NCBI GenBank assembly: GCA_002150995.1
Contig: MDHJ01000001.1
Location: forward strand, 1,426,001-1,490,000
Direction: 5' to 3'
Length of the DNA: 64,000 nucleotides
DNA from: Clavibacter michiganensis
Lineage (GTDB): Bacteria; Actinomycetota; Actinomycetes; Actinomycetales; Microbacteriaceae
Shown: piece by piece, positions 41,302-53,074 of the stretch
Position numbering within the stretch: the stretch's first letter is position 1
Layout of the letters: the number at the start of each line of letters is the position of its first letter
Position numbers and translations under genes: made by a program
Notes under the pieces: generated by a model
The model's input: the letters and a program-made list of their open reading frames with translations, nothing else
Database searches by the model: none
Told to the model about the DNA's origin: nothing

Positions 41302-42848
41302 ATGACCGACGACCTCACGCGCCTCAGCGCCTCCGCCCTCGCCGACCGGCTCGCCACGGGCGACGTGTCGAGCGTGGACGCCGTGCGCGCGCACCTCGAC
41401 CGCATCGACCAGGTGGACGGCGACGTCCGCGCGTTCCTCCACGTCTCCGGGGAGGCGGCGCTCGGGCGCGCCGCCGAGATCGACGCCCAGCGCGCCGACG
41501 GCGCTCCGCTCGGCCCCCTCGCGGGCGTCCCCATCGCCATCAAGGACGTCCTCTGCACCGTCGACATGCCGTCCACCGCCGGCTCGCGCATGCTGGAGGG
41601 CTGGACCCCGCCCTACGACGCCACCGTCGTGCGGCGCCTCCGCGCCGCGGGCCTCGTGCCGCTGGGCAAGACCAACATGGACGAGTTCGCCATGGGCTCC
41701 TCCACCGAGCACTCCGCCTTCGGGCCCACCCACAACCCGTGGGACCTCGACCGCATCCCCGGCGGCTCGGGCGGCGGATCCGCGGCCGCGGTCGCCGCGT
41801 TCGAGGCGCCCGTCGCGCTCGGCTCCGACACGGGCGGCTCCATCCGGCAGCCCGCCGCCGTGACCGGCTCCGTCGGCGTCAAGCCCACCTACGGCGGCGT
41901 CAGCCGCTACGGCGCCATCGCGCTCGCGTCGAGCCTCGACCAGGTCGGCCCCGTGTCCCGCACGGTGCTCGACTCCGCGCTCGTGCACGACGTCATCGGC
42001 GGGCACGACCCCCGCGACTCCACGTCCCTCACCGACGCCTGGCCCTCCTTCGCCGAGGCGGCGCGCGCCGGCCAGCGGGACGGGTCCGTGAAGGGCCTCC
42101 GCATCGGCGTCGTGAAGCAGCTGGACGGCGAGGGCTTCCAGGCCGGCGTCACGCAGCGATTCCGCGAGGCGCTCGCGCTCCTCGAGCAGGCGGGCGCCGA
42201 GATCGTCGAGGTCTCCGCCCCGAACTTCGAGCACGCCATCGCCGCGTACTACCTGATCCTGCCCGCCGAGGCCTCCAGCAACCTGGCCAAGTACGACTCC
42301 GTGCGGTTCGGCCTCCGCGTGAACCCGCCCGGCGGCGGCACGGTGGAGGACGTCATGGCCGCCACCCGCGAGGCCGGCTTCGGCCCCGAGGTCAAGCGCC
42401 GCATCATCCTCGGAACGTACGCGCTGAGCGCCGGCTACTACGACGCCTACTACGGCAGCGCGCAGAAGGTCCGCACGCTCATCCAGCGCGACTTCGACGC
42501 CGCGTTCCAGCAGGTCGACGTGCTCGTCACGCCGTCCGCGCCGACCACGGCGTTCAAGCTGGGGGAGAAGCTCGACGACCCGCTGGCGATGTACCTCAAC
42601 GACCTCACGACGATCCCCGCGAACCTCGCGGGCGTCCCCGGCATCGGCCTCCCCATCGGGCTCGCGCCGAGGACGGGCTGCCCGTCGGGATCCAGTTCAT
42701 GGCGCCCGCCCGCGAGGACGCGCGCCTCTACACGGTCGGCGCCGCGCTCGAGCAGATCCTCGAGCGGCAGTGGGGCGGGCCGCTGCTCGCCCAGGCACCC
42801 GAGCTCGCGCGCGCGGCGACCCGCACCACGGACGGAGACACGCACTGA
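41302..42848 (+). CDS. gatA: Asp-tRNA(Asn)/Glu-tRNA(Gln) amidotransferase subunit A (frameshifted)
   Basis: Amidase-signature subunit that releases ammonia from glutamine. About 515 residues after repair. The Ser-cisSer-Lys triad region is seen in [12 protein letters not shown] (Lys), [15 protein letters not shown] and [14 protein letters not shown] (Ser nucleophile). The frame breaks near CC 42667-42668, before the conserved end: one more C gives [23 protein letters not shown]. The gene is essential in organisms that lack GlnRS, so this is taken as a sequence error. The stop overlaps the gatB start (TGATG). AGGAG lies five bases before ATG 41302. Confidence 0.94.
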
Positions 42849-44345
42849 TGGCCAAGGCCGAGCTGATGGACTACGAGAAGGCCATCGAGATGTTCGAGCC
42901 CGTGCTCGGGTTCGAGGTGCACGTGGAGCTGAACACGCGCACGAAGATGTTCTCCGACGCGCCGAACTTCTTCGGCGGGGAGCCCAACACCAACATCACG
43001 CCGGTGGACCTCGGGCTGCCGGGCTCGCTGCCCGTGGTCAACGAGCAGGCCGTGCGCTACTCGATCAGCCTGGGGCTCGCGCTCGGCTGCGAGATCGCCC
43101 CGAGCTCGCGCTTCGCCCGGAAGAACTACTTCTACCCCGACCTCGCGAAGAACTACCAGATCAGCCAGTTCGACGAGCCCATCGCGTTCCGCGGGCAGGT
43201 GGACGTGGAGATGCCCGACGGGCGCATCGTGACCGTGCCCATCGAGCGCGCGCACATGGAGGAGGACGCCGGCAAGCTCACGCACGTGGGCGGCGCGACG
43301 GGCCGCATCCAGGGCGCCGACCACTCGCTGGTCGACTACAACCGCGCCGGCGTGCCGCTCGTGGAGATCGTCACCGACATCATCTACGGCGCCGAGGCCG
43401 AGGCGCCCGAGCTCGCCAAGGCGTACGTCTCGACCATCCGCGACATCGTCGTGGCCCTCGGCATCTCCGACGCCAAGATGGAGCGCGGCAACCTCCGCTG
43501 CGACGCCAACATCTCGCTGAGCCCGCGCGGCTCCGGGAAGCTCGGCACCCGCACGGAGACCAAGAACGTCAACTCGCTGCGCTCGGTGGAGCGGGCCATC
43601 CGCTACGAGATCCAGCGGCAGGCGGCCATCCTCGCCGCGGGCGGCACCATCACGCAGGAGACCCGGCACTGGCACGAGGACACCGGGCGCACGTCGGCCG
43701 GCCGCCCCAAGAGCGACGCCGACGACTACCGCTACTTCCCGGAGCCCGACCTGCTGCCCGTCCAGCCGAGCCCCGAGCTGATCGAGGAGCTCCGCGCCGC
43801 GCTGCCCGAGGCGCCCGCGATCCGCCGCCGCCGCCTCAAGGGCGAGTGGGGCTTCACCGACCTCGAGTTCCAGGACGTCGTGAACTCGGGCCTCCTCACC
43901 GAGCTCGTGGGCACGGTCGAGGCGGGCGCCGCGCCCCAGGCCGCGCGCAAGTGGTGGACGGGCGAGATCGCCCGCATCGCCAACGCGCGGGGGTCGACGC
44001 CGCCACGCTCATCACGCCCGAGCAGGTCGCGTCGGTGATCGAGCTGGTCGAGGCCGGGACGCTCACGAACCGGCTCGCCCGCGACGTCGTCGAGGGCGTC
44101 ATCGACGGCGAGGGCACGGCGCAGGAGGTCGTGGACGCCCGCGGTCTCGCGGTCGTCTCCGACGACGGCCCGCTCATCGCGGCGATCGACGCGGCGCTCC
44201 AGGCGCAGCCCGACGTGCTCGCGAAGATCCGCGACGGCAAGGTGCAGGCCGCCGGCGCCGTCATCGGCGCCGTGATGAAGGCCATGCGCGGCCAGGCGGA
44301 CGCAGCCCGCGTGCGCGAGCTCGTCCTGGAGCGCGCGCAGGCCTC

Positions 44346-44349
<4 letters not shown>
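42848..44349 (+). CDS. gatB: Asp-tRNA(Asn)/Glu-tRNA(Gln) amidotransferase subunit B (frameshifted)
   Basis: GatB binds the misacylated tRNA and performs the phosphorylation-amidation step. About 500 residues. Family signature text is present: [67 protein letters not shown] and [18 protein letters not shown]. The frame breaks at the G-run 43989-43993; one added base gives [18 protein letters not shown] and the YqeY-like tail domain (~residues 410-500). ATG 42848 overlaps the gatA stop, and the gatB stop overlaps the ABC-F start. Confidence 0.95.
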
Positions 44350-45982
<1,633 letters not shown>

Positions 45983-46075
45983 GCGCCACCGCCCCAGCCG
46001 TCACGCGCGGACCCGCATCGTCGCCGGGCGGCACCGTCGCGGTCTGCGCGTCGCGCGCCGTGCCCGGACCCGCTC

Positions 46076-47743
46076 CTACTGGTAGGTGACGAGGTCGGGC
46101 ACGGGGGAGACGTCGCGCATCGTCTGCTCGGGCGTCAGCATGGGCGTGTCCTCGTCGATGAAGTTCTTCCAGCCCCACGCGAGGCCGGCGGGGGCGTCGG
46201 CGTGCAGCGCCCGCCACGTGGCCTGCTTGTCGCGCTGTCCACCCTGTCCGTCGGCGTGCACGAGCATCGCGAGCTCGGGATGGGACAGGTCGAGGGTCGA
46301 GCGGTCCTGGATCATCGCGAGCCGGAACTGGTGCAGGACCAGCATCTTCTGCGGCAGGCCCCGGTCGCGCACGAGGCCGGCGAGCCAGTCGGCGGTCGCG
46401 TCCACCTCGGCCGCGGACACGCTGCCGATCTGCTCCAGCGGCACCTGGTCGGGCCCCAGGCGCCACTCCGGGTCGAGCGCGAGGCCCACTCCGGGCTGCG
46501 CGAGCACGGACTCGTAGCGCTTCGCCTGCGTGAGGAAGTCGGTGCGGCCGGGCTGGAGGTCGAGGACGACGTAGACGCCGGCGTCGCGGGCCGCGTCGAT
46601 CCAGGGCTGGAGCGTCTCGACGGGCACCTCCGAGGAGTAGTCGCCGTCATCCCCGGCGGCACCCGCGGCGACCGTGGCGATGAGCTCGAACATGGGGATG
46701 ACGGGCTCGTCGGAGAAGGGCTGGTACTCGGCCGCCTGCGCCTTGGCGCGGGCCACCGCATCGGCGGGACCCTGCTCGCCGAGGACGCCCAGCGCGCCGG
46801 TGCCGGCGGCGCCGTAGAGGGCGACGTAGCGCTTGCCGGGGAGGACGAGCTGGCCGCCACCGGGCAGCTCGTCGCCGGTGGAGGCGCTGCGGATCCGTCC
46901 CTCGAGCGCGGCGTCGTCGGCGTAGGCGGCGCCGACGGCGATGGTGCTCGTGGCACCGGCGTCGTGCAGGGCGGTCACCGCGTCGGCGGAGCCCCGGGGG
47001 TCCGGGGCGGCCTCGGGGAGGACGGTCACGCCGACGCCCGCGGCGCGCGCCGTGGCCACCGCGGCGAGGGAGGCGGCGGCGTCGGTGGCCAGCGCGTGCA
47101 CCCCGGTGAGGGCGGCGGCGGGCGCGGTGGGCGGCAGGGCGGCGCCGTCGGATCCCGTCGGTGAGGTGGCCGGGGCGGCCGCCGGGGTCGACGCGTCCGC
47201 GTCGGGAGCCGGGAGGGCGGCGACCCGCGCGACCGCGGCCGCCGGGTCGGCGTCCGCGTCGGCATCCGCGACCGCCGCTCCCGTGAGGCGCGCGACGTCG
47301 TCCGCGTGGTCGGCGCGCACCACGGTCGTCGACCCGGGGAGCGCGTCGGCGTCGTCCTCCGGCAGGTCGCCGACCGCGAGCACCCCGGAGGATCCGAGCC
47401 GCTCGATCTCCGGCGCGGCTCCCGCGCCCTGGACGATCAGCGGGGCTCCGAGCGCGACGGCGGCCTCGGCGCCGAGCTCCTGCGCGGCGGCGTCGTCCGC
47501 GGGCACGAGCACGGCCACGGGCGCGGAGCGGAACAGGCTCCCGCTCATCGCGACGGACGCGGCGGAGCCGTCGGCGTCGCCGACGACGGTCAGCGGCGCG
47601 TCGGGGCTCGCGGTGACGGGCCGGAGCACCTCGGGGGCGGTGTCCTGGGCGGTGCACGCACCGAGTCCGGCGACGAGGCCGGCGGCGGCGAGGAGCGCGA
47701 GGGAGGTGCGGAGCGGAGGGGGGAGGCGGGTCGGGGACGGCAC
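46076..47743 (-). CDS. Large secreted lipoprotein of unknown function
   Basis: 555 residues. Lipoprotein signal SLALLAAAGLVAGLGACTAQ. An Ala/Asp-rich first half (~30-270) has strands such as APVAVLVPADDAAAQELGAEAAVALGAP and GVLAVGDLPEDD, reminiscent of cell-wall-binding repeat folds. The second half (~280-555) resembles a TIM-barrel region: GVYVVLDLQPGRTDFLTQ, YESVLAQPGVGLALDPEWRLGP, LVLHQFRLAMIQDRSTL and GLAWGWKNFIDED. I cannot name the family. The GTG at 47743 is six bases from TAGCGT. It faces away from the DedA gene, whose start is 123 bases off. Confidence 0.65.
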   Translation of the reverse strand: MPSPTRLPPPLRTSLALLAAAGLVAGLGACTAQDTAPEVLRPVTASPDAPLTVVGDADGSAASVAMSGSLFRSAPVAVLVPADDAAAQELGAEAAVALGAPLIVQGAGAAPEIERLGSSGVLAVGDLPEDDADALPGSTTVVRADHADDVARLTGAAVADADADADPAAAVARVAALPAPDADASTPAAAPATSPTGSDGAALPPTAPAAALTGVHALATDAAASLAAVATARAAGVGVTVLPEAAPDPRGSADAVTALHDAGATSTIAVGAAYADDAALEGRIRSASTGDELPGGGQLVLPGKRYVALYGAAGTGALGVLGEQGPADAVARAKAQAAEYQPFSDEPVIPMFELIATVAAGAAGDDGDYSSEVPVETLQPWIDAARDAGVYVVLDLQPGRTDFLTQAKRYESVLAQPGVGLALDPEWRLGPDQVPLEQIGSVSAAEVDATADWLAGLVRDRGLPQKMLVLHQFRLAMIQDRSTLDLSHPELAMLVHADGQGGQRDKQATWRALHADAPAGLAWGWKNFIDEDTPMLTPEQTMRDVSPVPDLVTYQ

Positions 47744-47749
47744 CCGGCC

Positions 47750-47755
47750 ACGCTA
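47750..47755 (-). promoter_or_regulatory. -10 element, leaderless lipoprotein promoter
   Basis: TAGCGT on the minus strand, six bases before the GTG at 47743. Confidence 0.5.
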
Positions 47756-47853
47756 CGCGACGGCCGTGCGGCGGCGTCCGCGGTGCCGCGGGATGTCGCG
47801 CCCGCGGCCGATCCGCCCGGCGACGCGTCCGCGTCCTCCCGGGGACGGCCCGG

Positions 47854-47859
47854 TACCGT
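47854..47859 (+). promoter_or_regulatory. -10 element, leaderless DedA promoter
   Basis: TACCGT followed by six bases and the GTG at 47866. Confidence 0.5.
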
Positions 47860-47865
47860 GGACGG

Positions 47866-48578
47866 GTGATCGCCCTCCTGCCGCCGACCATCCTGCCGAC
47901 GACCGCCATCGCGGGCCTCCACCCCGCCGCAGCGGGGAAGGACCCCCTGGAGGGCCTCGACGGGCTCGTGGGCACCGCCGCGCGCGTCATCGAGGCGCTC
48001 GGCGAGGTCGGCGTCGGCGCCATGACGTTCATCGAGACGGTGTTCCCGCCCATCCCCAGCGAGGTGGTGCTGCCGCTCGCGGGCTTCGTCGCCGCGACCG
48101 GCCGCATGAACCTGGTCCTCGTGATCGTGGCCAGCACGCTCGGCGCCTACCTCGGCGCCCTCCTCCTGTACTGGCTCGGGCGGAAGGCCGGCGAGGAGCG
48201 CACGATCCGCGTGCTCGCCCGGCTGCCGCTCGTCGAGCGCCACGACTTCGAGGTCGCGGCCGCGTGGTTCCACCGGCACGGCCGCTCGGCCGTGTTCTTC
48301 GGCCGGCTGGTGCCGGGCGTCCGCAGCCTCATCTCGCTGCCGGCCGGTGCCGCCGGCATGCACCTCGGCACCTTCAGCTTCTACACGATCGCCGGCAGCG
48401 GGCTCTGGAACGGGGCGCTCATCGGCCTCGGCGCCGCGCTCGCAGCCAGTACGAGCTCATCGACCAGTACGCGCAGTACCTCGACTACGCGGTGTACGCG
48501 GTGCTGGGGATCCTCCTGCTCCTGCTCGTCGGGCGCGCCGTCCGCCGTCACGGGCAGCGACGCCGCGCGGCGCGCTGA
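47866..48578 (+). CDS. DedA family membrane protein (frameshifted near 3' end)
   Basis: About 237 residues. The DedA/VTT domain covers residues ~55-200: FIETVFPPIPSEVVLPLAGF, YLGALLLYWLGRKAG, FHRHGRSAVFFGRLVPGVRSLISLPAG. DedA proteins take part in moving polyprenyl or phospholipid carriers and in membrane homeostasis; conserved E and R residues in the quoted segments match. The frame breaks at 48442, where one more G restores LGAALGSQYELIDQYAQYLDYAVYAVLG. Start GTG 47866 is supported by the leaderless promoter. Confidence 0.9.
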
Positions 48579-48687
48579 CCTGATCCCCATCCCGCTCCCA
48601 CGGGTCTCCCCGGTGGGCGGAATACGTTGGCGTCGGCTGACGCGGTCGGCGAGACGCGCCGATCCGGCCCCGGCGAGAGGCATGACG

Positions 48688-49362
48688 ATGGGATTCCTGG
48701 ACAGGCTCCTGGGCCGCGACGAGCAGCCCGACGACCAGCGCGCCCGGGCCTCCGCCCGCAGCGCCCCCGAGCGCAGCCCCGACGAGGTGGCCGTCGAGCG
48801 CTACCGCTACCTGCTCCGCACCGCCCCGCCGGAGCGCATCGAGGAGGTGCACGTCGAGGCCTTCCAGAAGCTCAGCCCCGAGCAGCGCGAGATCCTCTTC
48901 CGCCAGCTCAGCTCCGACGCGGCCGAGGGCGACGCCCCCGTCGACGACCGCCCGGAGTCCCTCGCCCGGTCGGCCACGCGCTCCGAGATGCGCGCCCCCG
49001 GCACCCTGGAGCGGACGCTCGGACCGCGCGGGGGCCTCGCGGGCGCGGGTGGCGGCATGGGCATGGGCGGGATGATCGCCGGATCCATGCTCGGCACCAT
49101 CGCGGGCGTCGTGGTCGGATCGGCGATCGCCCAGGCCCTCATCCCCGACGGCGTCGGACAGGACCAGGCCGGCGCGGATGCGGCCGGCGGCGACGCGGGG
49201 GCCGGCGACGCGGGGGCCGACGATGCCGGTGCGGGCGATGCCGGTGCGGGTGACGCGGGCAGCGACCCCGGCAGCGGGGACTTCGGCAGCGGCGACTTCG
49301 GGAGCGGCGACTTCGGCGGCGCGGACCTCGGCGGCGGCTTCGGCGGCGGCGACTTCCTCTAG
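48688..49362 (+). CDS. Glycine-rich membrane-associated protein of unknown function
   Basis: About 224 residues. The first ~100 residues are soluble and helical (MGFLDRLLGRDEQ, VERYRYLLRTAPPERIEEVHVEAFQKL, PEQREILFRQLSS). Then comes a glycine-zipper-like hydrophobic stretch (GMIAGSMLGTIAGVVVGSAIAQAL) and a tail of repeats, GDAGAGDAG-type first, then GSGDFG three times, ending GGGFGGGDFL. The N-terminal region recalls small actinobacterial proteins of no known function. ATG 48688 has GAGAGG seven bases upstream; ATG 48682 is also in frame. The 3' end converges with the ligase gene, overlapping by four bases. Confidence 0.72.
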   Translation: MGFLDRLLGRDEQPDDQRARASARSAPERSPDEVAVERYRYLLRTAPPERIEEVHVEAFQKLSPEQREILFRQLSSDAAEGDAPVDDRPESLARSATRSEMRAPGTLERTLGPRGGLAGAGGGMGMGGMIAGSMLGTIAGVVVGSAIAQALIPDGVGQDQAGADAAGGDAGAGDAGADDAGAGDAGAGDAGSDPGSGDFGSGDFGSGDFGGADLGGGFGGGDFL

Positions 49363-51047
49363 CCGCCCGCCACGATCCCCTCGCGCACCTTCCGCCGCAG
49401 CACCTTGCCGAGGAGCGACGTCGGCAGCTCGTCGAGCACCACGATCCGGCGCGGCACCTTGTAGGCCGTCAGGCGGTCGCGGAGCTCGGCGCGCGCGGCC
49501 CCCTCGTCGAGCGTCGCGCCGTCCTCGAGCACGACCGCGGCGACGACCTCCTCGTCGCCGCCCTCGCGGGGGATGCCCACCACGGCGGCGTCGCAGACGC
49601 CGTCCAGCTCGCGCACCGCGTCCTCCACCTCCGACGGCGAGACGTTGAAGCCGCCCGTGATGATCAGCTCCTTGATGCGGTCGGCGATGCGGACGAAGCC
49701 GTCCGCGTCGATCGTCACCACGTCCCCCGTGCGGAACCAGCCGCCCTCCAGCAGCACGGCGGCGGTCTCCTCCGGTCGGCCGTGGTACCCGCGGAACACC
49801 TGGGGCCCGCGCACGAGGAGCTCGCCGGGCTCGCCCGCGGGCCGGTCCAGCGACGGGTCCTCGGGATCCACGACGCGCACCTCCGTGTTGGGCAGCGGGA
49901 GCCCGACCGTGCCGGCGCGCCGCGTATCGCCCACGGGGTTGGCCATGAGCACGGGGGAGCACTCGGACAGGCCGTAGCCCTCGACGAGCCAGCCGCCCGT
50001 CTGCTCCTCCCACGGCACCACGACGGACTCCGGGAGCGCCATGGCCCCGGAGATGGAGATGGAGATGCCGGCCAGGGACACGCCGTCCGCCGCGGCCGCC
50101 TCCCGGAGGCGCGCGTAGATGGGCGGCACGGCGGGCAGGAACGTCGGCGGGTGGCGGCGGATCGCCTGCAGGACGAGGTCCGGCTCGAAGCGGGGGAACA
50201 GCACGAGGCGGGACCCCATGCTCATCGCGAACGTGAGGCACAGCGTCAGGCCGTAGGCGTGGAACATCGGCAGCACGGCGTAGACGACGCTCGTGCCGCG
50301 GGGGATCGTGGGCACCCACGCCCGCGACTGGGCCGCGTTGGCGCTCAGGTTGAGGTGCGTGAGCTCGGCGCCCTTCGGCGCTCCCGTCGTGCCGCTCGTG
50401 TACTGGATCACCGCCAGGTCCTCCGCCGACGGACGCGGGTGGTCGGCGGCGAGCGGCTCCGACGCCGTGATGCGCTCCCAGCGCGTGGTCCCGGTGACCT
50501 CCGCCGCGATGGCCGCGCGCGCGGCGCGGGCCCTCGGCACCGGCAGCCGGAGCAGCAGGCGCGTGCGGAACGGCATGGCATGCGTGACGTCGACGGACAC
50601 GATGCGCTCGGGGCGCACGGCGTCGGGCAGGGCCTGGATGGCGGCCACCGACCTGTCCCACGCGATCACGGTGCGGGCGCCGTGGTCCTCGAACTGGTGC
50701 TGGAGCTCGCGCGGCGTGTAGAGCGGGTTGTGCTCCACGACGACCGCCCCGAGGCGCAGGACCGCGTAGAAGGCCACCACATGCTGCGGGCAGTTCGGGA
50801 GGACGATCGCCACCGGGTCGCCGGCGCGCACGCCCAGGTCGTGCAGGCCCCGGGCCGCGCGGGCGATGAGCGCTCCGAGCTCCCGGTAGCTCGTCTCCGC
50901 CCCGAGGAAGTCGAGGGCGATCCCGTCGGGGAAGCGCAGCACGGACTGGTCGACGATGTCGACGAGCGATCCCTGCGGGAGGTCGATCTCGTGCGGGACG
51001 TCGGGCGCGTAGCTGGCCAGCCAGGGCCGGTCCGTGGGGATGGTCAC
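49359..51047 (-). CDS. Long-chain acyl-CoA ligase, paralogue 1
   Basis: 562 residues of the ANL adenylating superfamily. AMP/ATP-binding loop IQYTSGTTGAPKGAELTH near residue 210, GYGLSECSPV, then GGWFRTGDVVTIDADGF and IKELIITGGFNVSPSEVED; the C-terminal LPTSLLGKVLRRKVREG holds the catalytic Lys. It resembles fatty acyl-CoA synthetases (FadD-type), activating a carboxylic acid with ATP and CoA. A second ligase at 54168-55856 has the same length and nearly the same phrases throughout. The GTG at 51047 is preferred over the GTG at 51056 because TAGAGT ends seven bases before it. Confidence 0.9.
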   Translation of the reverse strand: MTIPTDRPWLASYAPDVPHEIDLPQGSLVDIVDQSVLRFPDGIALDFLGAETSYRELGALIARAARGLHDLGVRAGDPVAIVLPNCPQHVVAFYAVLRLGAVVVEHNPLYTPRELQHQFEDHGARTVIAWDRSVAAIQALPDAVRPERIVSVDVTHAMPFRTRLLLRLPVPRARAARAAIAAEVTGTTRWERITASEPLAADHPRPSAEDLAVIQYTSGTTGAPKGAELTHLNLSANAAQSRAWVPTIPRGTSVVYAVLPMFHAYGLTLCLTFAMSMGSRLVLFPRFEPDLVLQAIRRHPPTFLPAVPPIYARLREAAAADGVSLAGISISISGAMALPESVVVPWEEQTGGWLVEGYGLSECSPVLMANPVGDTRRAGTVGLPLPNTEVRVVDPEDPSLDRPAGEPGELLVRGPQVFRGYHGRPEETAAVLLEGGWFRTGDVVTIDADGFVRIADRIKELIITGGFNVSPSEVEDAVRELDGVCDAAVVGIPREGGDEEVVAAVVLEDGATLDEGAARAELRDRLTAYKVPRRIVVLDELPTSLLGKVLRRKVREGIVAGG

Positions 51048-51054
51048 CCCTCCC

Positions 51055-51060
51055 ACTCTA
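51055..51060 (-). promoter_or_regulatory. -10 element, leaderless ligase-1 promoter
   Basis: TAGAGT on the minus strand, seven bases before the GTG at 51047. Confidence 0.5.
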
Positions 51061-51111
51061 GGTCGCGGGCGGGTCGCGGCCGGTGTCGCGGGGGCGACGG
51101 GCGGGCGTGGA

Positions 51112-51558
51112 TCAGGACCGTCCGGCGTGCCGGCCCTCGGCGAGGTAGGCGAGGCGGCGGAGCGTCTCGACGTTCCGGGCGTGCAGCAGCAGGTCCATCA
51201 GCGGTGCCGGCACGAACCGGCCCGGCCCGCGCACGGCGCGCTCGGTCATGCGCACCTCGCACCCGTCCGCGAGCGTCCGCACCTCGACCGTGACGCGCGC
51301 CTCGCCGAGCGGCCAGCCCTTCGGCTGCATGACCATGCGCAGGGGCGGGTCCCACTCCAGCATGGTTGTGGCGTCGTCGATCAGCACGGGCCAGGAGCCG
51401 AACGAGTGGTGCAGCCGCGAGCCCGCCGCCGGCCACGCGTCGTCCACGGCGCGCATGCGGGACGCGCCCACCACCCACGCGGGGAACAGCCAGCCGTCGG
51501 AGAGGACCTCGACGACGTCGGACGGGGAGCAGCGCATGCGGCGACGGGTGAGGGACAT
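51112..51558 (-). CDS. SRPBCC family protein
   Basis: 148 residues. Starts MSLTRRRMRCSPSDVVEVLS and has the SRPBCC (START-like) pattern: GWLFPAWVVGASRMRAVDDAWP, LHHSFGSWPVLIDD, VRTLADGCEVRMTE and a C-terminal helix ending LMDLLLHARNVETLRRLAYL. Such proteins bind a hydrophobic ligand in a helix-grip pocket. The start at 51558 is chosen because the fold begins there; a longer frame upstream runs to 51762 but lacks family similarity. It lies between a ligase and a flavoprotein gene, in keeping with a lipid-like substrate. Confidence 0.8.
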   Translation of the reverse strand: MSLTRRRMRCSPSDVVEVLSDGWLFPAWVVGASRMRAVDDAWPAAGSRLHHSFGSWPVLIDDATTMLEWDPPLRMVMQPKGWPLGEARVTVEVRTLADGCEVRMTERAVRGPGRFVPAPLMDLLLHARNVETLRRLAYLAEGRHAGRS

Positions 51559-51614
51559 GCCCCCAGTCTGCCGCGGACGCTCAGGCTGCGGTAATCCATC
51601 CGCTGGACACGCGG

Positions 51615-53062
51615 CTAGAGCCCGAGGCTCGGCCCGCGGTCGATGCCGAACTCGTGCCGGAGCGCGCTGCGCGCCGCCTGGTACCCGGCCATCCCGTGCA
51701 CGCCGGGGCCGGGGGTGGCCGAGCTCGAGGCGAGGTAGACGCCCGTGGCGGGCGTCCGCCACGGATCCGGCGAGAGGACCGGGCGGGCGAGCAGCTGCCG
51801 CACCGTCGCGGCGCCGGCCGCGATGTCGCCGCCGATGTAGTTGGGGTCGTGCTCCTCCATGCCCACGGCGTCGATGCTCGAGGACGCGAGGATCAGGTCC
51901 CGGAAGCCGGGCGCGAACCGCTCGATCTGCCGCGTGATCGCCTCGGTCTGGTCGACCGTCGATCCGCGGGCACGTGCGTGTACGCCCACAGCACGTGCTG
52001 CCCGGCGGGTGCGCGACCGGGGTCGACGATCGACGGCTGCGCGACCAGGACGTACGGGTCGTCGCTGTGCCGTCCGGCGGCGACGTCGCGTTCCGCGGCC
52101 TGGATCTCGGCGCGCGTCCCGCCCACGTGCAGGGTCCCGGCCCGACGCAGCTCGGGATCCGTCCACGGCACGGGTCCGGACAGGGCGAAGTCGACCTTGG
52201 AGGCGGCGTTCCCGTAGCGGAACCGGCGGATGGCCCGGAGGTAGCGCGCGGGCAGTCGGTCGCCCGCGATGCGCGCGAGGGCCCGGGCGCTCGTGTCGAG
52301 CAGCACCGCGCGGGCGCGGGGCAGCTCGTCGAGCGAGGCGACCTCGGAATCCGTGACGATGTCGCCGCCGTGGGCCCGCAGGTCGTCCGCCATCGCGTCG
52401 ACGATGGCCTGGCTCCCGCCGACGGGCACCGGCCAGCCGCGCGCGTGCGCGTACGTGCCGAGGGCGAGCGCGGCGGCGGCGGTCGAGATGCTCGGCATGG
52501 TCTGGATGGCGTGGGCGGCGACGCCCGTGAACATCGCGGGCGCCACGTCGCCGCGGAAGCGCACGTCCCAGAGCGGCGAGCCCTGCTCGAGCGCGCGGAG
52601 CCCGAGGCGGATCGCGGTGGGCGGGTGCCGGGGCACCTGCAGCAGCGGGCCGTTGGTGAACTGCGCCACCCGGTCGGCCTCCGCCGCGAGCGGGCCCATC
52701 AGCCGGCGCCAGGCACGGCCGTCCACGCCCAGCGCGTCCGCGGTGCGGTCGAGGTCGCGGTAGGCGACGCCCGACCGTCCGCCGTCGAGCGGATGCGCGT
52801 AGGAGATGTCCGGCACGACGAGGTCGATGCGGCGATGGAGCTGGAAGGCCCGGAAGAAGCCCGAGGCGAGCGCCATGGGGTGCACCGCGGAGCAGATGTC
52901 GTGGTGGAAGCCCGGGAGCGTGAGCTCCGCGGTGCGGCTGCCGCCGCCGATGGTCGCGGCGCGCTCGTGCACCTGGACGCGGAGCCCGGCCCGCGCCATC
53001 GTCACGGCCGCGGCCAGCCCGTTCGGTCCGGAGCCGACCACGATCGCGTCGATGTCACCCAT
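51615..53062 (-). CDS. Phytoene-desaturase-like FAD-dependent oxidoreductase (frameshifted)
   Basis: About 482 residues. The N-terminal dinucleotide-binding motif DAIVVGSGPNGLAAAVTMARAG binds FAD; VPVGGSQAIVDAMADDL and the C-terminal PGPGVHGMAGYQAA segment are typical of the NAD(P)/FAD amine-oxidase-like family that includes phytoene desaturase and retinol saturase relatives. The frame breaks at CC 51964-51965 (GG on the coding strand); one more G gives THVPAGSTVDQTEAIT. The ATG at 53062 is six bases from TAGCCT. The substrate is unknown: the context suggests a lipid rather than a carotenoid, since no crt genes are nearby. Confidence 0.85.
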
Positions 53063-53068
53063 GGTCCG

Positions 53069-53074
53069 AGGCTA
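53069..53074 (-). promoter_or_regulatory. -10 element, leaderless flavoprotein promoter
   Basis: TAGCCT on the minus strand, six bases before the ATG at 53062. It overlaps the stop codon of the upstream dehydrogenase gene at 53072. Confidence 0.5.

Noticed and set aside
51559-51762. N-terminal extension of the SRPBCC gene
   Set aside because: The upstream part of the frame has no fold similarity and lies opposite the end of the flavoprotein gene.
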